From Elusimicrobiales bacterium (GTDB lineage Bacteria > Elusimicrobiota > Elusimicrobia > Elusimicrobiales > UBA9959), in the NCBI GenBank assembly GCA_023701245.1, contig JAMPXK010000012.1, forward strand, positions 1-55,703: a stretch of DNA of 55,703 nucleotides, written 5' to 3'. Positions 18,734 through 26,248 of the stretch are shown here, piece by piece. Within the stretch, counting starts at the first letter, position 1. Every line of letters begins with the position of its first letter. Made by a program: the position numbers and the translations under genes. The notes under the pieces are model-generated. The model searched no databases, was not told the origin of the DNA, and saw only the letters and a program-made list of their open reading frames with translations.

Positions 18734-19527
18734 AGACCACTTTCGGCTGGGACCTCTGCCACACCTGCAACTACCGCTGCGCCTACTGCCGCGGCTGGGA
18801 GCGCCAGAGCGCCGGCGACGTGACCCTGCCGCCGGAGCGCTGGCTGGAGATCTGGGGCAGGATACGGGAACTCTACGGGGAATGCCACATCTTCGTCAGC
18901 GGCGGCGAACCCTCCACCTACCCCGGCTTCGGCGGCCTGATGCTGGGCCTGGCAAAACTGCACGAAGTGGATATCTGCACCAATTTCTCCTGGGACCCGG
19001 CGCCGCTGGCGGCCGCGCTGCCGCCGGGGCGCCTCACCATCTCCCCCACGTTCCACGCCGACTTCGCCGAGTTCGAGGACTTCTTCGCCAAGGCCGTGAA
19101 ATACAAGGACTACCTGCCGTCCCGGCAGGTCTACACCGTGGCCCAGAAGACCAGCGTGCCGCTGCTGCCGGAATGGAGCCGCCGCTTCGCCGAACACGGC
19201 GTAAAACTGGTCCCCATACCGCTGCGCGGCGGGGAAGAGATGTTGAACGACAAGAAGGAAGAAAAGACGATCGACGAGGTGAGCCCCTACTCCGGGGAGA
19301 AAAAGCTGGGCTACCAGCTAAAACGGTTGAGCCCCAAGGGCAAGCTCTGCTCCGCGGGCCAGCGCTACGCCGTGATCCGTTCCGATTGCCGCGTGGACCG
19401 CTGCAGCCAGACCTGCGACGGGGAAGTGGGCAGCATCCTGGAGCCGGATTTCAGGCTGTTCGACGCGCCCCGCCCGTGCAGGAAGGACTACTGTCCCATA
19501 GAATCGCAGTGGATAATAGAGGAGTGA
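18706..19527 (+). CDS. Radical SAM protein, CNYRC family member 2
   Basis: A 273-residue protein. I chose ATG 18706 over 18694 because the N-terminus MENKPDAPVKTTFGW then aligns with the MDNSQPGVRFTW start of the paralogue at 23732. C21-x3-C25-x2-C28 (CNYRCAYC) is followed by FVSGGEPSTYPGF. The C-terminal part keeps the family cysteines (CSAGQRYAVI, CRVDRCSQTC, CRKDYC). Its last bases form the left arm of a hairpin shared with the convergent gene. It is the last gene of the first plus-strand operon. Confidence 0.83.
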   Translation: MENKPDAPVKTTFGWDLCHTCNYRCAYCRGWERQSAGDVTLPPERWLEIWGRIRELYGECHIFVSGGEPSTYPGFGGLMLGLAKLHEVDICTNFSWDPAPLAAALPPGRLTISPTFHADFAEFEDFFAKAVKYKDYLPSRQVYTVAQKTSVPLLPEWSRRFAEHGVKLVPIPLRGGEEMLNDKKEEKTIDEVSPYSGEKKLGYQLKRLSPKGKLCSAGQRYAVIRSDCRVDRCSQTCDGEVGSILEPDFRLFDAPRPCRKDYCPIESQWIIEE

Positions 19528-19543
19528 CCGCCCCGGTCACTCC
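19521..19543. terminator. Perfect hairpin containing both convergent stop codons
   Basis: GGAGTGACCG (19521-19530), loop CCC, CGGTCACTCC (19534-19543): a perfect 10-bp stem. The TGA of the plus gene (19525-19527) and the TGA of the minus gene (19539-19537) lie inside the two arms. There is no U-tract, so termination would need Rho or would be weak; it may instead block the convergent transcripts' 3' ends from decay. Confidence 0.5.
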
Positions 19544-20553
19544 ACGACCTTGCAGCCCAGCGGCTCGGCTATCCGGTTGAGCATCTCCGGCGAAAAATCC
19601 CTCTTGAGCAGTTCCAGCGCCTCCGCCCGCGTCAGCAGCCCGTCGCGGACCAGTTTGCTCATTTCCACGTGGTAGTGGGTGTAGCCGAAATGCTTCATGG
19701 AGTTGTGCACGGAGATGAAGTTGAGGCTGCAGTTGGTGGATTTGGCCGGGTAACTGAACCTGGGATATTTCCAGCCCAGCTCGCGCATGATGGTTTCGGT
19801 ATAGGCCGCGCTGTCGTAGGGCAGGAACCAGTGAGGCGACAGCACCAGGCATTTATGCCGTTTCTGGGCGCGGGCAAGAACCTCTTCCATGCTGCCCGGG
19901 AAATCCTTGTATTTGGGATCGGTCCGGACGTGCTTGTCCAGGAACTCCCTGGTGGCCGCGGCCATACCCGCGAATTCCGGTGCCGCTATATTGCAGGCGC
20001 ATTTGGTCATGGCGGGCTGCCGCAGCGACTGGCCCTTGGTCCAGCCGGCGATGATGATAGGGATGTCGAAGCGCTCCGCCATCCGGAAGGTCAGGTCCAT
20101 GTACCAGATGGAACAAAGGTGGCAGAGCACCGCTTTAGAACCGGTCTTGATCACCTTCGCGAACATGTCGTGCATGAAGTCGGAACGGAACGTAACGAAA
20201 TCCACGCCCAGCTTCGCCACGGCGCCGCGCACGTTCTCCATGGCCTCCTCGGTCTCGAAGCCGTGGTCGAAGGTGAAGGCCAACGGTTTGGTGTTGTAGC
20301 GCGTTTTCATGTAATACAGCGAGGCGGTGCTGTCCTTGCCGCCGCTGCACATCACCAGGCAGTCGTATTCGTGCTTGCCGCGGTGCTGGGCCAGTATCTT
20401 GGTGAAGTCCGTCTCCAGGCCTTTTTCCGCCGCCGCGGCCGGCCCGGCCTTGGCGTGCTCCAGGCAGATATTGCAGATCCCGGCGGCGTCCAGCCGGATC
20501 CACGGCTCCGCTTCCGGCATAACGCATTTTGCGCAAATCCTGGGTTCGGTCAT
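19537..20553 (-). CDS. PP-loop ATPase resembling N-acetyl sugar amidotransferases
   Basis: A 338-residue protein. The N-terminal zinc-ribbon-like pairs CAKCVMPE and GICNICLEH, followed by CLVMCSGGKDSTASLYYM (the PP-loop that binds ATP and releases pyrophosphate), are the hallmark of the WbpG-like N-acetyl sugar amidotransferase family. That family normally takes ammonia from HisH/HisF-type partners, which are absent here. Instead TusA and a cysteine desulfurase lie directly upstream in the same operon, so I infer that sulfur may be the nucleophile and the product a thio-compound or thioamide-like group. Many other conserved cysteines (CHLCS, KCACN) could bind a cluster or form a persulfide. 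Confidence 0.75.
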   Translation of the reverse strand: MTEPRICAKCVMPEAEPWIRLDAAGICNICLEHAKAGPAAAAEKGLETDFTKILAQHRGKHEYDCLVMCSGGKDSTASLYYMKTRYNTKPLAFTFDHGFETEEAMENVRGAVAKLGVDFVTFRSDFMHDMFAKVIKTGSKAVLCHLCSIWYMDLTFRMAERFDIPIIIAGWTKGQSLRQPAMTKCACNIAAPEFAGMAAATREFLDKHVRTDPKYKDFPGSMEEVLARAQKRHKCLVLSPHWFLPYDSAAYTETIMRELGWKYPRFSYPAKSTNCSLNFISVHNSMKHFGYTHYHVEMSKLVRDGLLTRAEALELLKRDFSPEMLNRIAEPLGCKVVE

Positions 20554-20556
20554 AAT

Positions 20557-20781
20557 TCAGCCTTTCCGGGCGGTGATGGTCCAGCAGGCGCCGGCGCGGA
20601 TCTTGCGCGTCACGGCGTGGCCTTCGCCTTCCAGCGAGGCCGGCACGTTCAGGGCCGGCTCCCCGTCGTCCACGGTTATCTCCAGCTCGTCGCCGGGCGC
20701 CAGCGTCTCCAGGCGCATAAGGGCGCGCGCGGAATTAGCGGGGCACGGCACGCCGCGCAGGTCCAGTTGTTCACGCGCCAC
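20557..20781 (-). CDS. TusA/SirA-family sulfur carrier
   Basis: A 74-residue protein with the complete TusA fold. LDLRGVPCPANSARAL contains the persulfide-carrying Cys13 in the family CP motif, and GDELEITVDD is the second strand. TusA-type proteins accept sulfur from a cysteine desulfurase and hand it to a PP-loop or other sulfurtransferase. The gene overlaps the upstream desulfurase gene by 11 bases and ends three bases before the PP-loop gene start. The order donor, carrier, acceptor enzyme matches a dedicated sulfur relay. Confidence 0.88.
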   Translation of the reverse strand: MAREQLDLRGVPCPANSARALMRLETLAPGDELEITVDDGEPALNVPASLEGEGHAVTRKIRAGACWTITARKG

Positions 20782-21898
20782 AGCCGCCCTCCCGCGCCAG
20801 GCGCGCTATGCGCGCGGCGGCCTTCAGCACTTCATCCCTGGTGGTAAAGCGGCTCAGGCTCAGGCGCAGCGTCCTGAGCGCGGCCGCGTCGTCCAGCCCG
20901 AAAGCCTTGAGGGCCCGGCTGGGGGCCTGGGAACCGGAAGAGCAGGCGGACCCCGCGGCGGCGCAGACCCCGGCGGCGCTCAGGGCGCGCAGCAATTCGG
21001 AAGCGGAGCGTATGCCCGGCAGGGTTACGCTCAGGATGGAGCACAGCCGCGGCGCGCCCGCGGCGTTGAGGCGTATCCCCGGTATTTTCCGGGAGAGTTC
21101 CCGCCACAGGAGGTCGCGCAGGGCCGCCACGCGGGCCGACCGGGAGGGCAGGCAGGCCGCCAGGCCGAAACCGGCTATGCCGGCCGCGTTGCGGGTGCCG
21201 GGCCGCAGCCCGCCTTCCTGCCCGCCGCCTTCGAACAGCGGCCGCAGCTTCAGGCCTTTGCGCACATAGAGAGCACCAGCTCCCTTGGGGCCGTGGATCT
21301 TGTGGGAATTAACGGAAACCAGGTCCAGCGCCTGCGTCCCGACGTCCAGCGGCAGCCTGGTGAAACTCTGGCAGGCGTCGGTATGGAACAGTATCCCCCT
21401 GCCGCGGCAAAGCGCGCCTATTTCGGCCACGGGCTGCGCCGCCCCGGTCTCGTTGCTGGCGTGCATCACCGAGACCAGGAAAGTATCCCGGCGCAGGACC
21501 TTTTTTACGGCCCCGGCGGTAACGACGCCGTCGGGGCCCGGGCGCACTTCGCTGAGCGCGACCCCCGCCGCGGCCAGGCGCCTGGCGGCGTTGTAGACGC
21601 TGGAATGTTCGAAAGCGGAAATTACCAGGTGCCCCCCGGCGCCGCGGGCCGCGGCAGCCCCCAGCAGGGCGAGATTGTTGGATTCCGTGCCGCCGGAGGT
21701 AAATACCACCTCGCCAGGGGAGGCGTTCATGGCGCCGGCCACGGCGGCCCTGGCGCGCTCCACGGCCAGGGAGGCGGCCACGCCCATGCGGTGAGAAGCC
21801 GAATCGTTGGCGTAGGTGTTCCTGTCCGTACGGCTCACCAGGGCCAGCACCCGCCTGTCGGGGCGGGTGGAAGCGGCGTTGTCCAGGTAGATATCCAT
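20771..21898 (-). CDS. Cysteine desulfurase (NifS/IscS type)
   Basis: A 375-residue PLP enzyme that releases sulfur from cysteine as a persulfide. It shows YLDNAASTRPD at the N-terminus, FTSGGTESNN, the PLP-binding lysine in SVNSHKIHGPKGAG, and the active-site loop cysteine in GSACSSG. Length is normal for the class. It is the first gene of a three-gene minus-strand operon with TusA and a PP-loop enzyme and is divergent from the 22016 operon. With no IscU/SufU scaffold nearby, it more likely feeds the sulfur relay than general cluster assembly, though the many Fe-S enzymes here also need sulfur. Confidence 0.92.
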   Translation of the reverse strand: MDIYLDNAASTRPDRRVLALVSRTDRNTYANDSASHRMGVAASLAVERARAAVAGAMNASPGEVVFTSGGTESNNLALLGAAAARGAGGHLVISAFEHSSVYNAARRLAAAGVALSEVRPGPDGVVTAGAVKKVLRRDTFLVSVMHASNETGAAQPVAEIGALCRGRGILFHTDACQSFTRLPLDVGTQALDLVSVNSHKIHGPKGAGALYVRKGLKLRPLFEGGGQEGGLRPGTRNAAGIAGFGLAACLPSRSARVAALRDLLWRELSRKIPGIRLNAAGAPRLCSILSVTLPGIRSASELLRALSAAGVCAAAGSACSSGSQAPSRALKAFGLDDAAALRTLRLSLSRFTTRDEVLKAAARIARLAREGGCGA

Positions 21899-21970
21899 CG
21901 CGCCCTAATGGTATCAAAAACGCCTCCGGCCGGAAAAGCCTTTGGCTGGTGGAACTTTACCCATAAACGA

Positions 21971-21976
21971 TATAAT
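21971..21976 (+). promoter_or_regulatory. -10 element upstream of the UbiV-like operon
   Basis: GATATAATTAT matches the element upstream of the PqqD gene; TATAAT spans 21971-21976. The -35 is unclear. The start codon at 22016 leaves a leader of about 33 bases with a purine-rich tract (gaggggaaaaaaggcagg) that can act as ribosome binding site. Confidence 0.55.
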
Positions 21977-22015
21977 TATCAGCGGAGTCCACGAGGGGAA
22001 AAAAGGCAGGACCGA

Positions 22016-22774
22016 ATGCTCGCAGCTGCACAGGAAAAGGCCATACTGGTAACAGGCCCCAGCCCCGATCCTGCGGCCCTCAAAGCCGCCGGAGCCGTTC
22101 GCGTCTGCCTCGGCCATGAGTTCTGCGAAAGGCTGCTGCCCGAAGCGGGCGGGCTGACACAGGCCCTGCGCGCCGCGGCCGCCGCCGGGACCGCGGTCAC
22201 GCTCCTCACGCCGCCCTTATCTCCCGGCGGGATCCGCGCCGCGGCCGCCCTGCTGCGCGAAGCGGCGTCCACAGCCCCCCGCGGCTTCGAAGTAGTCTTC
22301 AACGACTGGGGGACCGCGAGGCTGCTGGCGGAGTTCCCCGCCGTCCCCGCCACCCTGGGCCGGCTGCTTTCCTCGCGCTACGCTTTCTGCGGTTCTTTCC
22401 CGGAACCTTTCCTGGACGCCGTAACCGCGGCAAGAGCCTCCGCGGTAGAACTGGACCCCGGCGCCGGAAACGGCGACTTCGCCCGGCAGCTGCGCTCAAG
22501 GGGCCTAAAGGTCCACCTGCACTGGCCTTTCGCCTGCCGGTCCGTAACCAGGTTCTGTCAGGCGCCGTCCGCGAACGGCCGTTCGGCCCCGGAATCCATA
22601 TGCGGCTGCGCCCTGGAATGCGCCAAAACAAGCGCGATGGTGCGCTACCCGGCGCTCAGCACTGACCTGCTGGCCCGCGGCAATGCCTGGCTTGAAAAAA
22701 TGCCGGGAGAACCAGGCGGCGAGGCCTCCGACAGGGTCATAGATAATTCCGAATACGGGCGTACCGCATGGTAA
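22016..22774 (+). CDS. UbiV-like Fe-S protein (U32-related partner), copy 1
   Basis: A 252-residue protein starting at ATG 22016 downstream of the promoter. It aligns by eye with UbiV: CLGHEFCERLLPE corresponds to the YLGExxC strand with Cys37 near the E. coli UbiV Cys39; VTLLTPPLS and VVFNDWG match the next strands; and the C-terminus has C-x16-C-x3-C (FCQAPS ... CALEC), comparable to the three C-terminal UbiV cluster ligands. The four cysteines would hold one [4Fe-4S]. It overlaps the U32 gene by seven bases, as expected for a UbiU/UbiV-type heterodimer used in O2-independent hydroxylation. A paralogue lies at 39811. Quinone hydroxylation is not implied; the substrate may be a cluster product. 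Confidence 0.68.
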   Translation: MLAAAQEKAILVTGPSPDPAALKAAGAVRVCLGHEFCERLLPEAGGLTQALRAAAAAGTAVTLLTPPLSPGGIRAAAALLREAASTAPRGFEVVFNDWGTARLLAEFPAVPATLGRLLSSRYAFCGSFPEPFLDAVTAARASAVELDPGAGNGDFARQLRSRGLKVHLHWPFACRSVTRFCQAPSANGRSAPESICGCALECAKTSAMVRYPALSTDLLARGNAWLEKMPGEPGGEASDRVIDNSEYGRTAW

Positions 22775-23739
22775 AGATCACCGCCCCTATACATTCCCCG
22801 AAAGACTGCGAGGCCCTCATCGCCGCGGGCGCCGACGAACTCTACTGCGGCGTGATGGCCTCCGACTCGGAAAGGCTTAATTTCAGACCGGTCAGGCACG
22901 CCAACCTGTCGGACTTCGACTCCCTCAAAAAGCTGACCGGCACCGCCTCCGCGAAGAACGTACCGGTATACTTCTGCCTCAACGCCTTCCAGGCCGGGGC
23001 AGGGCTGGCCCTCCAGCTCGACCAGGCGGCGCGGGCCCTGGACTGCGGGGCGGCCGGCCTGATAATCGCCGACTTTTCCCTTATCCCCACCCTCAGGAAA
23101 CTGGCCCCGGGCGCAAAGATCATCCTTGGCACCGCGGCCTCCTGCTCCAACCCGGAGGCGGCCGCTTTCTACGCCGGAGCGGGGGCGGACAGGGTAGTGC
23201 TGGAGCGCCAGCTGACCGTGACGGAGATAAGGGAAATAGCCGCTGCGGCGGCGGAGCGCGGGCTGGAGACGGAGATCTTCGTGCGCAATATCACCTGCCT
23301 CAACCTCAACGGCCTGTGCCAGCTACACCACCTCCTGGAGACCCTCCACTCCGGCGGGCGGCGCCTGCCGCCCTGCCGGCAGGCGCATGAAATTTCAGCC
23401 TTTGGCAGGAGCGCCGCCCCGGTCGCGGCCGACGCCGGGCTCTACTGCGGCGCCTGCGCCGCCGCCCCACTTCTCGACAGCGGGCTCACCGCCGTAAAGA
23501 TAGTAGGCCGGGATTTCCCGGCCCCCCGCATACTCGCGGACATAAAGTTCGTAAAAGCCTGCCTGGCCGCGGCCGAAACCCGGCGCGGAGGCAGCCACGC
23601 GGCCGCAGGAGCGGCCCTGCACTCGGATATTTACGGCGCCGCCTGCCGGGCGGAACAGTGCTTCTATCCGGAGATCCGCCGGGAACTTTCAGGCGCCGGC
23701 GCTGCGCGCAAGGCCGCCAAGGAGAACAGCCATGGATAA
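22768..23739 (+). CDS. U32 family protein, UbiU-like, copy 1
   Basis: A 323-residue U32 protein. IAAGADELYCGVM is the family N-terminal signature, FVRNITCLNLNGLC gives the C-x6-C found in UbiU, a further Cys follows in PPCRQAH, and YCGACAAAP leads to the C-terminal VKIVGRDFP strand equivalent to the family KIEGR motif. A tail IYGAACRAEQCFYP has C-x4-C, also found in the second copy. U32 members of this type bind a [4Fe-4S] cluster and act with a UbiV-like partner, here the overlapping upstream gene; peptidase activity is doubtful. Confidence 0.8.
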   Translation: MVKITAPIHSPKDCEALIAAGADELYCGVMASDSERLNFRPVRHANLSDFDSLKKLTGTASAKNVPVYFCLNAFQAGAGLALQLDQAARALDCGAAGLIIADFSLIPTLRKLAPGAKIILGTAASCSNPEAAAFYAGAGADRVVLERQLTVTEIREIAAAAAERGLETEIFVRNITCLNLNGLCQLHHLLETLHSGGRRLPPCRQAHEISAFGRSAAPVAADAGLYCGACAAAPLLDSGLTAVKIVGRDFPAPRILADIKFVKACLAAAETRRGGSHAAAGAALHSDIYGAACRAEQCFYPEIRRELSGAGAARKAAKENSHG

Positions 23740-24580
23740 CTCCCAACCCGGAGTCAGGTTCACCTGGAATACCCACTGGGGCTGCAATTACCGCTGCTCT
23801 TATTGCTTTTTCGCGGGCCGCTGGGACGAATACGCTCCCCGCAACGTCTACAAGCCGGCCGATTTCTGGGTGGAACGCTGGGACGCGATGGCCCAAAAGT
23901 ACGGCCGCTGCTACATAGTCATAAACGGCGGAGAACCCTTTACCTACCCCGGCTTCGCCGATATCGTGCTCAGGATCTCCCGCCGGCACTGGCCCATAAA
24001 TATCACCACCAACGCCTCCAAGGACCTGGCGGCTTTCGCCGGCCTGGCCGACCCGGCCAAGATAAGCCTGTCGCTCAGTTTCCATCCCGAATACCACGAC
24101 CTGGAAAAGTTCATAGCCGTGCTGGACGAAGTCCGGAAGAAAGGTTTCGACGGCTGCAACAACATCGTGGCCTACCCGCCGTTCCTCAAGGACCTGCCGG
24201 CCCAGCTCAGGCGCTTCGAGAGCGCCGGCCACCCGGTCAAGATCAACCCCTTCATCGGCGAGTACCAGGGCCGCAGGTACCCGGACGGCTTCACTCCCGA
24301 AGAGAAAAAATTGCTGGGCATGACCGAAACCTGGGAAGAGGCGAAGAAGAGAAAACACACCCTCTGCGCGGCCGGCCACTGTTCCGCCCTGATACTACCC
24401 GACGGAGGAGTGACCCGCTGCGGCCAGGTGGGCGACGGCGGCATCTTCGGGAATTTCTTCGACCCCGCCTTCAGCCTGCTGCCCGACATGGCCCCCTGCG
24501 CCAACGAATTCTGCCCCTGCGAGGAGTGGAAGACCATTCCCGACGGGAAAGCCGAAGGGAGCGCCCCCTATATAGCATGA
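23732..24580 (+). CDS. Radical SAM protein, CNYRC family member 3
   Basis: A 282-residue protein overlapping the U32 gene by eight bases. C18-x3-C22-x2-C25 (CNYRCSYC), then VINGGEPFTYPGF. The C-terminus has CAAGHCSALILPDGG, TRCGQVG and CANEFCPCEEW. It is a paralogue of the 17699 and 18706 products, placed on the other side of the sulfur cassette. Its coupling to the UbiU/UbiV-like pair suggests that both act on the same molecule. Confidence 0.85.
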   Translation: MDNSQPGVRFTWNTHWGCNYRCSYCFFAGRWDEYAPRNVYKPADFWVERWDAMAQKYGRCYIVINGGEPFTYPGFADIVLRISRRHWPINITTNASKDLAAFAGLADPAKISLSLSFHPEYHDLEKFIAVLDEVRKKGFDGCNNIVAYPPFLKDLPAQLRRFESAGHPVKINPFIGEYQGRRYPDGFTPEEKKLLGMTETWEEAKKRKHTLCAAGHCSALILPDGGVTRCGQVGDGGIFGNFFDPAFSLLPDMAPCANEFCPCEEWKTIPDGKAEGSAPYIA

Positions 24581-25593
24581 CCCCCTTCCAGGCCAACCTA
24601 GAGCTGAACGACAGGGAGTTCGCCGCGAAACTGGAGCGGCTGGAGTCACTGCCGGTCAAGCTCGGGGCGGTACTGACCACGCGCTGCAACCTGCGCTGCA
24701 TAATGTGCGCCAGGCATCCGTCGGAACTGGACCTGGCCCCGGCCGCGGCCGCCAAATTGCCGCCTCTTTTCCCCTTCCTTCAGGACGTCAACTGGCAGGG
24801 CGGCGAACCTTTCTTCTACCCCGGCTTCCGCGAACTGCTGGACAAGGCCGCGGAACACGCGCAGCTGCGCCAGCACATAGTCACCAACGGCACTCTTATA
24901 GACGCCGCCTGGGCCAAGGCCATAGTAGGCGCCCGGGCCCGCCTGATAATCTCCATCGACGCGGCCACCCCCGCCACCTACGAGAAGATCCGCCGGCCCG
25001 GGAAGTTCGCAGCGCTTCTGAAGGCGCTGGACGCGCTCAACGGCGAAGACGCCCGCGCCGGGGTACGCACGCACAAGGAGATCAACGTGGCGGTCATGCG
25101 CGCCAACCACGCCGAGCTGCCGGCTTTCGTGGAGTTCGCCAGGAAACATCGCTTCTCCATAGTTAACTTCCACCCGGTCCTGTTCCAGGAAGCCCCGGGG
25201 GAGAATATTTTCCAGCCCGGCGACGCCGCGGCGCTGGAGCGCCTGCACGCGCAATTGCCGGAAGTCCTGGCGGCCGCGGCCGCCTCTGGGCTCCAGGTGA
25301 ACTGCACCCTGCCCGCCCGGGAGCGGGCGGCCGCGGGCGCCGCGCCGCGCCGCCCCCTGGACTGCGCCCACCCGTGGCGCCAGCTTTTCGTGGACGTCTC
25401 GCGCGGGGCCGACGTCTACCCGGAGTGTTTCTGCCGGGTGCCGCTGGGCAACCTGCTTACCGACGGGCTGGCCGAGATCTGGAACGGGCCGGCGGCCCGG
25501 GAGTACCGGCGCCGGCTGGCCTCAGGAGAGGCTTTGAACTTTTGCAGCGAAGAATGCACGCGGGGCTGTTTCGACGGGTCACGCCTCGCTTAA
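24577..25593 (+). CDS. Radical SAM/SPASM protein
   Basis: A 338-residue protein; ATG 24577 overlaps the preceding stop. C37-x3-C41-x2-C44 (CNLRCIMC) and WQGGEPFFYPGF. The SPASM-like tail reads CAHPWRQLFVDV, YPECFCRVPLG, IWNG, and CSEECTRGC. The product of 35206 (minus strand) is a paralogue with the same WQGGE, ECNCKVPVGNL and IWNG stretches. Ribosome-modifying radical SAM methylases lack such tails, so a small-molecule or peptide substrate is more likely. Confidence 0.86.
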   Translation: MTPFQANLELNDREFAAKLERLESLPVKLGAVLTTRCNLRCIMCARHPSELDLAPAAAAKLPPLFPFLQDVNWQGGEPFFYPGFRELLDKAAEHAQLRQHIVTNGTLIDAAWAKAIVGARARLIISIDAATPATYEKIRRPGKFAALLKALDALNGEDARAGVRTHKEINVAVMRANHAELPAFVEFARKHRFSIVNFHPVLFQEAPGENIFQPGDAAALERLHAQLPEVLAAAAASGLQVNCTLPARERAAAGAAPRRPLDCAHPWRQLFVDVSRGADVYPECFCRVPLGNLLTDGLAEIWNGPAAREYRRRLASGEALNFCSEECTRGCFDGSRLA

Positions 25594-25605
25594 GGAGACC
25601 GCACA

Positions 25606-26223
25606 ATGAACACGACGCTCAAGTACTATCTCTACGGGGTGGCCATAGCCTGCGCCCTGCTGGTGACGGCGTATTTCGCCCTCAGCCCGCGCCCCGACGC
25701 CGGCCAGGCCGGCTCCACCAGGCAAAGCGGGGCCGCCGGAGCGCCTCCGGCCGCCGCCCTGAAAGGCCCCGACAGCCTGGATAAAGCCAGGGCCATGATA
25801 CAAACCGGTGACTACCAGGGCGCCATAAAGGTCTGCTCCAAGTTCATTTCCGGGGACGGCACCGGGGACCAGGCCCTGCTCCTGCAGGCGGAAGCCTACG
25901 GCCAGACCGGGGACTATGGAAAGGCGCTGGCCAATTGTCATATAGTATTGAAGCGTTCCCCGAAGCACCCGTGGGCGCTGCGGACCGTAGCGGAAACGCT
26001 GCGCCGCCAGAAGAACTACAAGGAAGCCTCGGAGTATTACCGCAAGACCATCGCGGCCGACGCTTCCGAAGGCAAAGCCGACGCGGCCTGCGCTTACTTC
26101 GGGCTCGGCCTGATAGCCGAGGAGACCGGCGATACCCGGCAAGCCAGGAAGAACGTGGAGGCCGCGGTAAAACTGATGCCGGAGAACACTTACTTCAGCG
26201 ACAGGCTGGCCGCCCTGAAATAG
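25606..26223 (+). CDS. Membrane-anchored TPR protein
   Basis: A 205-residue protein preceded by a good Shine-Dalgarno (aaggag at 25592). Residues 6-28 form one membrane segment (YYLYGVAIACALLVTAYFAL), then an Ala/Pro/Gly-rich linker, then about four TPR units (ARAMIQTGDYQGAIKVCSKF, AYGQTGDYGKALANC, AETLRRQKNYKEASEYYRK, GLIAEETGDTRQARKN). The TPRs face the periplasm. Likely a scaffold for partners at the membrane; no catalytic motif is present. Confidence 0.8.
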   Translation: MNTTLKYYLYGVAIACALLVTAYFALSPRPDAGQAGSTRQSGAAGAPPAAALKGPDSLDKARAMIQTGDYQGAIKVCSKFISGDGTGDQALLLQAEAYGQTGDYGKALANCHIVLKRSPKHPWALRTVAETLRRQKNYKEASEYYRKTIAADASEGKADAACAYFGLGLIAEETGDTRQARKNVEAAVKLMPENTYFSDRLAALK

Positions 26224-26248
26224 CGGGGCTCGCCGCGCTTAAGGACCG

